Assembly (NCBI GenBank): GCA_963767685.1
Contig: CAVYEZ010000001.1
Location: 682,001-746,000, forward strand
Origin: Trebonia sp963767685
Lineage (GTDB): Bacteria > Actinomycetota > Actinomycetes > Streptosporangiales > Streptosporangiaceae
Length of the DNA stretch: 64,000 nt
Reading direction: 5' to 3'
Below are positions 49,755-58,811 of this stretch, one piece after another; position 1 is the first letter of the stretch; every line of letters begins with the position of its first letter. The notes under the pieces were generated by a model. The model searched no databases. It saw only the letters and a program-made list of their open reading frames with translations, and had not been told where the DNA came from. The translations under genes were made by a program, and so were the position numbers.

Positions 49755-51289
49755 CGCCTGAGGTCTCTTTCCTCCGCAAGGCGCTCGCGGCCGCCATCCT
49801 CGCCATGGCCCTCTTCGCCGCCGTCGTCATCCAGCTCACCCTGGTCAACCGGCTGCCGCTCCCCGGTGCGACCGCGCCGGACCTGGTGCTGCTGCTAGTC
49901 GCCGCGATCGCCGTGGCCACCGGCCCGGTCACGGGGGCCATCACCGGCTTCGCCGGCGGCCTCGCGCTCGACATCGCCCCGCCCGCCGCCCACTACGCCG
50001 GCGAGTACGCGCTGATCTTCTGCCTGGTCGGCTACGCCGCGGCCCGGGTCGTCCGGGCGATCTGGAACGTGGCGGGCGAGCACGACCCGGTCACCGTCTT
50101 CACCGTGATGGCCGTCGCCGTCGCGGCCGGCGAGGCGGGCAAGGCCGCGCTTGGCATGCTGCTTTCCGACCCGGACGTGACCACCGCCGCGGTCAGCCGG
50201 GTGCTGCCCGGCGCGGTCCTTTACGACCTGCTGCTCTCGCCGCTGGTGTTCTGGCTGGTCACCCGGCTGACGCGGGGCGCCGTCGGCTGGCGTGCCGTCA
50301 GCCGGAGCACGGGGCCGGAGCGCGCCCAGGCGGCCGGGTTCGGCGTGCTGCAGCCGGCTTCGGTGTTCCGGCAGGCGTCGGCCGGCGCCGTGCCGAAGCT
50401 GCGGTTCGCCGGCACGGGAGACAGCTACGGAAGCCCGTCGCCGTCGCGCCGGGTCCCGAAGCTGCGGCTGTCCGGCGCCCGCACGGCCGCCAGCCTCAGA
50501 ACGAATGCGGCTGGCTCCGTCGGCGCACCGCTGGCTCTGGCCGGCGGGCGGACCCCGCGGCTGAACTTCGCGGGAAGCTCGCAGGCGCGGCCGGTGAGTG
50601 GCGCCGGGCGCCGGGCCGTGCGGACCCCGGGCAAGAACTGGCTCAGGTCGTCGGCGTCGTCCGCCGTCCCCGCCCGGAAGCGAGCGGCGTACGCCCCGTC
50701 ACGAGGCTGGCTGCACGCGGCGGGCGCGGGCGGCCGGGCGCGCGCAAACCCGGGCGGGCGCAGTAGTGCGCGCCCGCGCAACTTCGCGCACGGGGTCGGC
50801 GGCACCACCCATGCCGCGGGTTCACCCATGGCCGCGCGCCCGGCCCGGTCGGCGGGGGAGGCCCTCGCCGCCCGGTCGGCCCCGTCCGGCGTGTCCGCGC
50901 TGTCCGGCGCGGGAACGCCGCTGGCCCGCCGCCGTTCCCCGTCGCGCGGCTGGCTGCGCGGTTCGGGAACGGCCGTGACGTCGCTTTCCCGGCCGCGGCA
51001 CGCCCCGCGCAGCGGCTGGCTCGGCGGCGCCGGGCGCCCGCGTACCGTCATCGGCTCGGGCGTGGGCAGCCGGCGCGGGACGTTCCGGCGCGGGACATCC
51101 CCGCGCGGTGCCTTCAAGCACGGGGCCTTCAAGCACGGGGCCTTCAGGCACGGGGCGTTCCCGCACAGCCGCGCCGCCCGGGGTAACTGGTACACCGCGT
51201 CGCCGTCGGGGGCGTGGCTGCGGCGCGGGCGTCACCCGTGGCGTAAGCGCAGCCAGCGGCTGCTGCGCTTCGTGGGGGTGGGCCGATGA
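49751..51289 (+). CDS. mreD: MreD with a very long basic low-complexity tail
   Basis: GTG 49751 overlaps mreC (GTGA). The first 170 residues are a normal MreD: MALFAAVVIQLTLVNRLPLP, APDLVLLLVAAIAVATGPVT, ITGFAGGLALDIAPPAAHYA and a final helix ending VTRLTRG. MreD usually ends here. This one continues for about 340 residues rich in Arg, Ser, Gly, Ala and Pro, with recurring PKLRFAG/PKLRLSG/PRLNFAG and SRGWL/RSGWLGG motifs and four tandem (K/R)HGAF units. The tail should be cytoplasmic and disordered. The stop overlaps the PBP2 start (ATGA). Confidence 0.92.
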   Translation: MTPEVSFLRKALAAAILAMALFAAVVIQLTLVNRLPLPGATAPDLVLLLVAAIAVATGPVTGAITGFAGGLALDIAPPAAHYAGEYALIFCLVGYAAARVVRAIWNVAGEHDPVTVFTVMAVAVAAGEAGKAALGMLLSDPDVTTAAVSRVLPGAVLYDLLLSPLVFWLVTRLTRGAVGWRAVSRSTGPERAQAAGFGVLQPASVFRQASAGAVPKLRFAGTGDSYGSPSPSRRVPKLRLSGARTAASLRTNAAGSVGAPLALAGGRTPRLNFAGSSQARPVSGAGRRAVRTPGKNWLRSSASSAVPARKRAAYAPSRGWLHAAGAGGRARANPGGRSSARPRNFAHGVGGTTHAAGSPMAARPARSAGEALAARSAPSGVSALSGAGTPLARRRSPSRGWLRGSGTAVTSLSRPRHAPRSGWLGGAGRPRTVIGSGVGSRRGTFRRGTSPRGAFKHGAFKHGAFRHGAFPHSRAARGNWYTASPSGAWLRRGRHPWRKRSQRLLRFVGVGR

Positions 51290-53361
51290 TCCCCCGCTCG
51301 CGCAAGCGGCTGCTCGGCCTGTACGTGATCGCCCTGGCCATGCTCGTCGTCCTCGGCGGCCGGCTGTGGTACCTGCAGGTGCTCAACACCACCCAGTACA
51401 AGTCGCTCGCCCAGGTGAACCAGACGCGGACGGTCGTGGTCCCCGCGGTGCGCGGCATGATCACCGACGACACCGGGCAGGCGCTGGTGACCAACCAGAC
51501 CTCGATGACCGTCTCGGTGAACATGATGCAGCTCTCGCAGACCACGCGCGACGACGGCAAGGCGGTGCTCGCCAGGCTCGCGCCCCTGCTGGGCATGTCG
51601 GACAAGACGCTGACCGAGAAGGTCAGGCTCTGCACGCGCGGCGTCCCCCAGCCCTGCTGGACCGGGTCGCCGTACCAGCCGATCCCGGTGGCCGAGCACG
51701 TCAGCGACACGGTCGCGCTGCAGATCATGGAGGAGCCGACGCTGTACACCGGCGTCACCGCCCAGTTCTCGCCGGTCGTGGACTATCCCCAGCCGGACGG
51801 CGCGAACCCGGCCCAGGTCCTCGGCTACCTGCAGCCCATCACCCAGGCGGAGATGGCGAAGCAGCACCTGCCAGAGACCGGGTTCGCGGGCGATGACCTG
51901 GTCGGCCAGTCGGGCCTCGAGGCGCAGTACAACACGGCGCTGACCGGCAAGCCGGGCAAGCAGATCGTGTCGGTGAACGCGGGGGGCGACGTGCTCGGCA
52001 CCGTGGGCGGCACACCCGCCCAGACCGGGGACACGCTGGTGACCTCGCTGAACGCCGGGGTCCAGGCGGTCGCGCAGCAGGCGCTCAACAGCGCGATCGG
52101 CCGGTCACGGGCGGCGGGCAACAACCCCAACCAGGGCGCCGCCGTCGTCGAGACGACCACCGGCCGGATCGTCGCGATGGCTAGCTACCCGGACTACAAC
52201 CCGAACGTGTGGACCAGCGGCATCTCCCAGCAGGAGGTCGACTACCTCTTCGGCCTCGGCTCCAAGTCCGGCTCCGGCGAGCCGGCGGTGAACTGGGCGA
52301 CCCAGGGGCAGTACGCGCCCGGCTCCACGTTCAAGGTCACCTCGACCGCCGCCGCGGTCGCCGACGGCTTCCCGCTGCACGGGCTCTACGCCTGCCCGGC
52401 CTCGGTGAACATCGACGGCCGCTCGTTCATCAACGACGGCAACCCGAACATGGGCGACATGACGTTCGCCGAGGCGCTGATCCAGTCCTGCGACACGGTG
52501 TATTACAACATCGGCTTCCAGATGTGGCAGACCGACGACAACAAGGCCAACAGCCAGCTCAACCCGAACGCGCCGGTGCAGAAGATGCAGCAGATGGAAC
52601 TCGCCTGGGGCTTTGGGAAGAACACGGGAGTCGACCTGCCGGAGGAGTCCACCGGGACGATCCCGACCCGCCAGTGGCTGTACAACATGTGGAAGGACAA
52701 CGCGCACAAGGGCCAGAACTGGTGCAAGAACGGCAACGCCAACGGCTCTTACGTGCAGCAGATCGAGTACGACGACTGCGAGAGCGGCTGGGTATGGGAG
52801 CCGGGCCAGGCGGCGATCGCGGCGATCGGCCAGGGCTACGTGACGTCCACGCCGCTGCAGCTCACCAACGCCTACGTCGCCCTCGCCGACGGCGGCACGC
52901 TGTACGCGCCGCGCGTCGGCGAGGCGCTGATGACCCCCGCGGGCAAGGTGGCGCAGATGATCGACCCGCCGGTGGACCGCAAGCTGCCCGCCTCGTCGGA
53001 GACCCTCGCCTACATCCGCTCCGCGCTGGCCGGCGTGGTGACCCAGGGCACCGCGGCGGGCGCGTTCGGCGGGTTCCCGCTGAACCAGGTCTGCGTGGCG
53101 GGCAAGACCGGTACCGCGCAGATCATGGGCAAGGTCGCGACCTCGGTGTTCGCGTCGTTCGCCCCCTGCAACAACCCCAAGCTCGTGGTGGTGGTCATGC
53201 TGCCGAACTCTGGCTACGGCGCGGACGCGGCGGCCCCGGCGGTCCGCCAGATCTGGGACGGCATCTTCGGGCTTGAGGGCAAGAAGGCGGCCATGCCCGG
53301 CGGCAACCTCCCGGGGCTGCCCACGCTCAACGCGACCTCAGGGAAGGAGACCGCCAAGTGA
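51286..53361 (+). CDS. mrdA: Elongasome class B penicillin-binding protein 2
   Basis: ATG 51286 overlaps the mreD stop. One N-terminal helix (LLGLYVIALAMLVVLGGRLW), the pedestal domain (RTVVVPAVRGMITDDTGQAL) and the transpeptidase domain are present. Active-site motifs: S347-T-F-K350 in APGSTFKVTS, S401-C-D403, and K607-T-G-T610 in VAGKTGTAQ. The 691-aa length is normal. It cross-links lateral-wall peptidoglycan with RodA, whose gene overlaps by four bases. Two Cys near PQPCW and LCTRG in the pedestal domain could form a disulphide. Confidence 0.95.
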   Translation: MIPRSRKRLLGLYVIALAMLVVLGGRLWYLQVLNTTQYKSLAQVNQTRTVVVPAVRGMITDDTGQALVTNQTSMTVSVNMMQLSQTTRDDGKAVLARLAPLLGMSDKTLTEKVRLCTRGVPQPCWTGSPYQPIPVAEHVSDTVALQIMEEPTLYTGVTAQFSPVVDYPQPDGANPAQVLGYLQPITQAEMAKQHLPETGFAGDDLVGQSGLEAQYNTALTGKPGKQIVSVNAGGDVLGTVGGTPAQTGDTLVTSLNAGVQAVAQQALNSAIGRSRAAGNNPNQGAAVVETTTGRIVAMASYPDYNPNVWTSGISQQEVDYLFGLGSKSGSGEPAVNWATQGQYAPGSTFKVTSTAAAVADGFPLHGLYACPASVNIDGRSFINDGNPNMGDMTFAEALIQSCDTVYYNIGFQMWQTDDNKANSQLNPNAPVQKMQQMELAWGFGKNTGVDLPEESTGTIPTRQWLYNMWKDNAHKGQNWCKNGNANGSYVQQIEYDDCESGWVWEPGQAAIAAIGQGYVTSTPLQLTNAYVALADGGTLYAPRVGEALMTPAGKVAQMIDPPVDRKLPASSETLAYIRSALAGVVTQGTAAGAFGGFPLNQVCVAGKTGTAQIMGKVATSVFASFAPCNNPKLVVVVMLPNSGYGADAAAPAVRQIWDGIFGLEGKKAAMPGGNLPGLPTLNATSGKETAK

Positions 53362-54572
53362 GCAGCGCCGGGCTCCCCTCGCGCGGCTGGGCGGGCCCGC
53401 GGGCCGGGACGTTCGCCCCGCGCCGCCGGTCCGGGCTCGCGCGGGCGTTCGCCAAGGGCGGCGTCGCGCGGTCCTGGGACTGGCCGCTGGTCTTCGTCAC
53501 CTGCGGGCTGACCGTGCTCGGCACGGTGCTCGTCTGGGCGGCGACCGAGCCGTCGCTGCGCCAGGTGGGCCTCGACCCGCACACGTACCTGAAGAAGGCG
53601 GCCCTGTGGGCCTTCCTCGGGCTGATCCTGATGTTCGCCACCGCGTTGATCGACTACCGGCGGATCCGGCGCTGGGCCCCGGTGCTGTACGGATTGTCGC
53701 TGCTGCTCCTGCTCGCGGTGCTCGCCGTCGGCCAGTCGGTGAACGGCGCCAAGGCCTGGATCGCCCTGCCCGGCGGGTTCCAGGTTGAGCCGTCGGAGTT
53801 CGCCAAGCTCGGCCTGATCCTCATCGCGGCGTGGCTGCTGTCGCGGCGCAAGCTGCCGGCGGGGCGGCCCACGATCAAGGACGTGCTCCTCACGTTCCTC
53901 GCCGCCGCGCCGCTGATCGCGCTGGTCGAGAAGGAGCCGGCGCTCGGCGTCACCCTGGTCCTGGTGTTCACCCTGGCCGGGATGATCGTCGTGTCCGGCA
54001 TCCGTATCTACTGGGTGCTCGGCGGCCTCGCGGCGGTGTCCGGCGCCCTTTACGCGGTGGGCAGGCTGCACCTGCTCAAGGGCTACCAGCTGACCCGGCT
54101 GACCTCGTTCCTGCACCCGGAGCAGGACCTGGCGGGCTCCGGCTACAACGGCCTGCAGGCCAAGATCGCGATCGGCTCCGGCGGCCTCCACGGCCAGGGG
54201 CTGTTTCACGGCACGTTCACCGGCGGCAACTTCGTCCCCTCGGTCCAGACCGACTTCATCTTCACGGTCGCGGGCGAGGAACTGGGCTTTGTCGGCTGCG
54301 CCGTCATCGTCGCGCTGCTCGCCTTCATCGTCTTCCGCGCGATCCGCGCCGCGCAGCTAGCCGACGACATGTTCGGCATGCTGGTGGCGTCCGGCATCGC
54401 CGTGTGGTTCGCCTTCCAGTCGTTCGTGAACATCGGCATGACGATCGGCATCATGCCGATCACGGGCCTGCCGCTCCCGTTCGTGTCCTACGGCGGCTCC
54501 GCCATCTTTGCCGACATGACCGCGATCGGCCTGCTCCAGTCCGTCCGCCGCCACCACGCCCTGTTCACCTGA
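53358..54572 (+). CDS. rodA: RodA, SEDS-family peptidoglycan glycosyltransferase
   Basis: GTG 53358 overlaps the PBP2 stop (GTGA). A basic cytosolic N-terminus (about 45 residues) precedes ten helices of the FtsW/RodA/SpoVE family. GFQVEPSEFAKLGLIL, FVPSVQTDFIFTVAGEELGF (with the essential extracellular Asp of TDFIF) and GLPLPFVSYGGSAIFADM are diagnostic. One unusual point: the usual (K/Q)xPDLGT segment reads KEPALGV, with Ala in place of Asp. It polymerises lipid II into glycan for cell elongation, in complex with PBP2. A hairpin terminator follows. Confidence 0.95.
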   Translation: MSSAGLPSRGWAGPRAGTFAPRRRSGLARAFAKGGVARSWDWPLVFVTCGLTVLGTVLVWAATEPSLRQVGLDPHTYLKKAALWAFLGLILMFATALIDYRRIRRWAPVLYGLSLLLLLAVLAVGQSVNGAKAWIALPGGFQVEPSEFAKLGLILIAAWLLSRRKLPAGRPTIKDVLLTFLAAAPLIALVEKEPALGVTLVLVFTLAGMIVVSGIRIYWVLGGLAAVSGALYAVGRLHLLKGYQLTRLTSFLHPEQDLAGSGYNGLQAKIAIGSGGLHGQGLFHGTFTGGNFVPSVQTDFIFTVAGEELGFVGCAVIVALLAFIVFRAIRAAQLADDMFGMLVASGIAVWFAFQSFVNIGMTIGIMPITGLPLPFVSYGGSAIFADMTAIGLLQSVRRHHALFT

Positions 54573-54587
54573 GCGGTCGCGGTTGAG

Positions 54588-54620
54588 CCGCCCCCGCCGG
54601 CCTCGCGCAGGCGGGGGCGG
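54588..54620. terminator. Hairpin between rodA and the convergent YidC-like gene
   Basis: ccgcccccgcc and ggcgggggcgg pair perfectly over an 11-base loop. It can serve both convergent genes. Confidence 0.8.
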
Positions 54621-54625
54621 GAGCG

Positions 54626-55504
54626 TCAGCGGGCTTGCGGTGCCGGGGCGCCGCCGGCCCGCCCGGTGCTGTCAGGGGAGCCCTTGCTGCCAGCAGGCCC
54701 GGTCCCGTTGGGCGCCAGGGGGCGGCGCAGGAAGTAGCGGCGTTCCGCGATGCCCCAGGCGACGGTGGTGAGCAGGTAGAGGGCGGCGGCCAGCGGCGCG
54801 AACGCGGCGATGACCACGGTCACGTACGGCAGCACCCGGGTAACCACGCCCGCGGCCTTGCTGTTGGCGAGTGCCTCCGCGGGGTCGGGGCTGGCGCCCG
54901 TCGCCCGACCCCGGCTGACCTGCCTTCCGGCCGGTCCCCGCCCCGCCGCCGGCGCCACCATGGCGGGGACCGTCCGCTTCGCCAGGCGGGCCGACAGCCA
55001 GCACAGGGCGGCGAGGGCGGCCAAGACGGCGACGAAGAGCACGTCATGGACGCTGAGCAGGCCACCGGACAGCCAGTGGGCGCCAAGCGGCACGCCAAAC
55101 AGGCCGTCGGACAGCAGCTGATTCGGCGCCCCGTGCACCGTGCCGGAGCGGAACAGCAAGTACATGACGCTCAGGAACGGCCACTGGGCGAGCAGCGGCC
55201 ACAGGCCGGAGAGCGGGCCGGTGCCTTCCCGCCGGTACAGGGCCGTCAGCTCGCGCTGGAAGCGCTCCGGCTGCCGCCGGTAGCGCGTGCGCAGCGCCTG
55301 GACCTGGGGCGCGACCCGGGCCATGGCGGCCTGGCCGCGTAGCGCGCGCAGCGAGAGCGGGGAGATCAGCAGCCGGACGGCGGCGGTGAACAGGATGATC
55401 GCGGCGGCCGCGGCCAGGCCGCCGGCGACGGGGGAGAGCAGGTGCGTGAGGGCGAAGACGAGGTGATACGCGGCGTCGACCGGGACGCCGAGGAAACCGG
55501 ACAT
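54626..55504 (-). CDS. YidC/Oxa1-family membrane insertase paralogue
   Basis: The 292-aa protein has the YidC core: helix 1 (LAAAAAIILFTAAVRLLISP), the conserved cytosolic hairpin (LRGQAAMARVAPQVQALRTR ... ERFQRELTALYRREGTGPLS), then GLWPLLAQWPFLSVMYLLFR and two further helices. The conserved Arg of helix 1 is present (AVRLL). It is probably a second, accessory insertase of the sort found in actinomycetes beside DUF6412 genes, not the main rnpA-yidC locus copy. The C-terminal tail is polar. It is co-directional with the DUF6412 gene. Confidence 0.88.
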   Translation of the reverse strand: MSGFLGVPVDAAYHLVFALTHLLSPVAGGLAAAAAIILFTAAVRLLISPLSLRALRGQAAMARVAPQVQALRTRYRRQPERFQRELTALYRREGTGPLSGLWPLLAQWPFLSVMYLLFRSGTVHGAPNQLLSDGLFGVPLGAHWLSGGLLSVHDVLFVAVLAALAALCWLSARLAKRTVPAMVAPAAGRGPAGRQVSRGRATGASPDPAEALANSKAAGVVTRVLPYVTVVIAAFAPLAAALYLLTTVAWGIAERRYFLRRPLAPNGTGPAGSKGSPDSTGRAGGAPAPQAR

Positions 55505-55667
55505 GACAGGAGGCCTTCCAGCTCAGAACGGAAACGGGCTGGAGACGGCCGCGGACAGCGGAACGGCTAACCGGGCGTGAGGGCAGCGGTGATAACCGGC
55601 GTCGGGGCGCGCTGCCGGGCGCGGCAAGATAATGCCGGGCGCGGCAGACACGGCCCAGGAGGAGCTG

Positions 55668-56087
55668 TCAGGCGGCCGCCGGGACCGCCGCCGGCGCTCT
55701 CGGCCTGGACCGGCCGCGGGCATCGGGGTCGCGCAGCCGGAGGAACGCGACGCGCCAGGACTTGTCGCGCAGCGCGGTGACCCGGCGCACGACGGGGAGG
55801 GCGGCCGGGACGCGCTCGACGCGGACGGCGGTGGCAACACACCCCGCCGCGACGGCGGCCAGCACGGCGACCGCCAGCACCGCGAGGCGCTGCGGGCTGA
55901 CCGGGTCGCCGAGCAGCAGTTGCCCGGCCAGCTCGCCAAGCCAGAGCAGGCCGAGGGTCGCCAGCAGGCCGGTCAGCCCGGCCCGCGCGCCTGTCCGCAC
56001 GCTGTCAGCATATGAGCGTCGGGCGGCCCGGTCCAGCGCGCGGGCAAGCCCGGGCGGCCGGCCGCGGCGTCCCGGGCGTGTCGCCAT
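55668..56087 (-). CDS. DUF6412 membrane protein
   Basis: Two membrane helices (ARAGLTGLLATLGLLWLGEL and RLAVLAVAVLAAVAAGCVA) are followed by the conserved C-terminal signature RRVTALRDKSWRVAFLRLRD, PDARGRSRPRAPAA. This is the DUF6412 pattern, usually next to a YidC-like gene as here (164 bp apart). The basic N-terminus (about 30 residues) may be shorter in reality; ATG 56087 has no clear ribosome site. The function is unknown; a role in membrane-protein assembly is suggested only by its neighbour. Confidence 0.8.
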   Translation of the reverse strand: MATRPGRRGRPPGLARALDRAARRSYADSVRTGARAGLTGLLATLGLLWLGELAGQLLLGDPVSPQRLAVLAVAVLAAVAAGCVATAVRVERVPAALPVVRRVTALRDKSWRVAFLRLRDPDARGRSRPRAPAAVPAAA

Positions 56088-56170
56088 GCGTGAACTCGAT
56101 CATTTGTGTTCACTACTGATTCATGTGTGCTCGCCAACGCCGGTCACCTCGCCGGACGAAAGTCGTCCGC

Positions 56171-57757
56171 GTGAGACGTACGCAACTTCTGGCGGCCGGG
56201 CTCGTGCCCCTCGTGGCCGCCGTGACGGCCCTGACCTCGGCGGCGACGGCGGCCGGGGGGCGCACCCAGGCGGCCGGCCCCGTGTTCGTGAGCCCCGCGT
56301 CCGCAAGCCCCGCGTCCGTGAACAGCGCGTCCGTGAACAGCGGGTCCGCGGGGATCACGGGCTCGCCGATCAAGCACGTCATCGAGATCATGATCGAGAA
56401 CCACTCGTTCGACAACTTGTTCGGTAGCTTCCCCGGCGCCGACGGGATCCCGGCGAACGCGTCGTTCCTGAACCCCGGTGCATACTACGACTCGGCCCCG
56501 AACGTGTCGCCGGTGCAGGCGACGCCCGACGAGGGCGATGTCCAGGGCGCGATCAACAATTCCCGGGTGGCCGAGCAGATGGCCATGGATTACGTGCCGG
56601 GCAAGGGCTACCAGATGGATCACTACACGACGTTCCCGCAGGACGGGATGTCGGCGATCACGGAGTTCGGCCCGTCGTTCGACCCGAACGAGCAGTACCT
56701 GGCGGGCAGCTTCGAGCTGGCCGACCACAACTTCCAGCCGCTCATCGCCCCGACGCAGCCCAACGTGATGACCGCGCTCAACGGCACGGCGCACGGCTGG
56801 TACTACAACAACCTGGAGCCGGGCGCCACCCAGCCGTGGAACTCGATCTTCGACGAGCTGAGCGCGCATGACCGGACCTGGAAGGTCTACTACGCGCTGC
56901 CCACGTCGGTACTCAACGGCACGATCTGGGACCAGATCGTCCCGCCGGGCGGGACCGCCGGCCTGACGACCGGCGACCAGTTCTTCACGGACCTCGCGGC
57001 CGGCACCCTGCCCGACTTCTCCTTCGTCCGCCCGGGCGTCGGCTACAGCACCGAGCCGCCCGAGGACGTCGGCGAGGGCGACGCCTGGATCGGCCAGCTG
57101 GTCAACGCGGTGGCGCGCAGCAAGTACTGGGACTCGACCGCGATCTTCGTCACCTACGACGAGGGCGGCGGGTTCTGGGATCACGTGGCGCCGTCGTACG
57201 CCAGCGGCTACGGCACCAGGACCCCGATGATCATCATCAGCCCGTACGCCAGGAAGGGCGTCTACCACCAGCAGACGACCAACGTGTCGATCCTGAAGTT
57301 CATGCAGACGCTGTGGGGCCTGGCCCCGCTGACCCCGCTGAACGCGGAGCAGAACGACCTCATGTCCGCGTTCGACCTCGCCCAGGCGCCGCTCGCGCCG
57401 CCCGCGCCGCCGGCCGCCCCGGTGGACACGATCGGCTTCCACGGCAGCGGCGGCATCCTCACCGACATCGGCACGCCCGGGGTGAACGGCTCGCTCACGA
57501 TCAACCTGGAGGCCGAGACCGGCGGCCTGTCCCTCGACTCCGCGGTCAACGGGCCGGTCACGCTGACGCTGACCCCGCCACCGGGCGCCGGTGCCCCGTC
57601 GCCGTTCCCGGCGTCCGAGACCCTCACGGGCGGCCAGGCGACCGTTTCCGTCAAGTTTCCCGCCGCCGGCTACTGGCGCATCGCGGCGCACGGGCCAAAC
57701 GGCAGCCTCGGCTGGGTGACGGTGGACGTGAGCGTCAATCCCGACACCGCCCCCTAG
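56171..57757 (+). CDS. Secreted phosphoesterase (phospholipase C / acid phosphatase family)
   Basis: GTG 56171 (VRRTQLLAAGLVPLVAAVTA) gives a clean signal peptide; a start at 56123 only adds Arg-rich residues. The phosphoesterase domain (about residues 55-400) has IKHVIEIMIENHSFDNLFG with metal and nucleophile residues, then VTYDEGGGFWDHVAPSY and GTRTPMIIISPYARKG. A C-terminal beta domain of about 100 residues is probably for binding. The Ser/Ala linker after the signal holds four 15-bp repeats. It resembles bacterial PLC-type phosphoesterases, and the substrate is unknown. Confidence 0.9.
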   Translation: MRRTQLLAAGLVPLVAAVTALTSAATAAGGRTQAAGPVFVSPASASPASVNSASVNSGSAGITGSPIKHVIEIMIENHSFDNLFGSFPGADGIPANASFLNPGAYYDSAPNVSPVQATPDEGDVQGAINNSRVAEQMAMDYVPGKGYQMDHYTTFPQDGMSAITEFGPSFDPNEQYLAGSFELADHNFQPLIAPTQPNVMTALNGTAHGWYYNNLEPGATQPWNSIFDELSAHDRTWKVYYALPTSVLNGTIWDQIVPPGGTAGLTTGDQFFTDLAAGTLPDFSFVRPGVGYSTEPPEDVGEGDAWIGQLVNAVARSKYWDSTAIFVTYDEGGGFWDHVAPSYASGYGTRTPMIIISPYARKGVYHQQTTNVSILKFMQTLWGLAPLTPLNAEQNDLMSAFDLAQAPLAPPAPPAAPVDTIGFHGSGGILTDIGTPGVNGSLTINLEAETGGLSLDSAVNGPVTLTLTPPPGAGAPSPFPASETLTGGQATVSVKFPAAGYWRIAAHGPNGSLGWVTVDVSVNPDTAP

Positions 57758-57783
57758 CGGTCCATCCCATAGGGTGGTGAGTC

Positions 57784-58776
57784 ATGCGCTTCGGACTTTT
57801 CGTGCCGCAGGGATGGCGGCTTGACCTGGCGGGCATCGACACCAAGGACCACTGGCCGACCATGCTGAGCGTCGCCAAGGCGGCGGAGGACGGCCCGTTC
57901 GAGTCGATCTGGGTCTTCGACCACTTCCACACCGTGCCGGTGCCCACGCAGGAGGCGACACACGAGGCGTGGACGCTGATGGCCGCCTTCGCCGCCGCCA
58001 CCAGCCGGGTCCGGCTCGGCCAGATGTGCACCTGCATGGGCTACCGCAACCCGGCCTACCTGGCCAAGGTCGCGGCGACGGTGGACGTGATCTCCGGCGG
58101 CCGGGCCGAGATGGGCATCGGGGCGGGCTGGTATGAGCACGAGTGGCGCGCCTACGGCTACGGCTTCCCGGGGGCGGGTGACCGCATCGGCATGCTGGAC
58201 GAGGGCGTTCAGATCATGCGCCAGCTCTGGACCGAGGGCACGGCGACCCTCGACGGCCAGCACTACCAGGTCAACGGCGCGATCTGCCGGCCGCTGCCGC
58301 TGCAGGACGGCGGCGTCCCGCTGTGGATCGCGGGCGGCGGAGAGAAGCGGACCCTGCGGATCGCCGCCAGGTACGCCAACTACACCAACTTCGACGGCAC
58401 CCCTGAGGGCTTCCGCCGTAAGTCGGAGATCCTCGCGGGGCACTGCGCGGAGGTCGGCACCGACTTCGACGCGATTACCCGGACGGCGAACTACAACGTG
58501 GTCCTCGGCGAGACCGAGCGGGACGTCCAGGACCGGCTCGCGTGGATGAAAGGTCACCTGCTCAGCTGCGGCGTCCCGGAGAACGTGGCCGAGGGACGGA
58601 TGCGGGACTTCGCGAACGGCACGCTGACCGGCACCCCCGAGCAGCTGTCCGAGCGCCTCGCCGAGCTCGGCCGGCTCGGGATGAGCTACGCGATCGTCAA
58701 CTTCGCCGACGTGGCCTACGACCGGACCGCCCTCACGCTCTTCACAGAAAAGGTGGTCCCCGCCCTCACCGCGTAG
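57784..58776 (+). CDS. LLM-class F420-dependent oxidoreductase
   Basis: ATG 57784 has a ggtgag site. The luciferase-like TIM barrel has MRFGLFVPQGWRLDLAGI, ESIWVFDHFHTVPVPTQEAT, RVRLGQMCTCMGYRNPAYLA and DVISGGRAEMGIGAGWYEHE. The 330-aa length is normal for actinomycete F420-linked members. It reduces or oxidises small molecules; the substrate is unknown. It lies 26 bp after the phosphoesterase gene, so they may share a transcript. Confidence 0.9.
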   Translation: MRFGLFVPQGWRLDLAGIDTKDHWPTMLSVAKAAEDGPFESIWVFDHFHTVPVPTQEATHEAWTLMAAFAAATSRVRLGQMCTCMGYRNPAYLAKVAATVDVISGGRAEMGIGAGWYEHEWRAYGYGFPGAGDRIGMLDEGVQIMRQLWTEGTATLDGQHYQVNGAICRPLPLQDGGVPLWIAGGGEKRTLRIAARYANYTNFDGTPEGFRRKSEILAGHCAEVGTDFDAITRTANYNVVLGETERDVQDRLAWMKGHLLSCGVPENVAEGRMRDFANGTLTGTPEQLSERLAELGRLGMSYAIVNFADVAYDRTALTLFTEKVVPALTA

Positions 58777-58811
58777 ACCAGGCAGGGCGCCGAAGCTGGC
58801 GGCGGCCGCCG

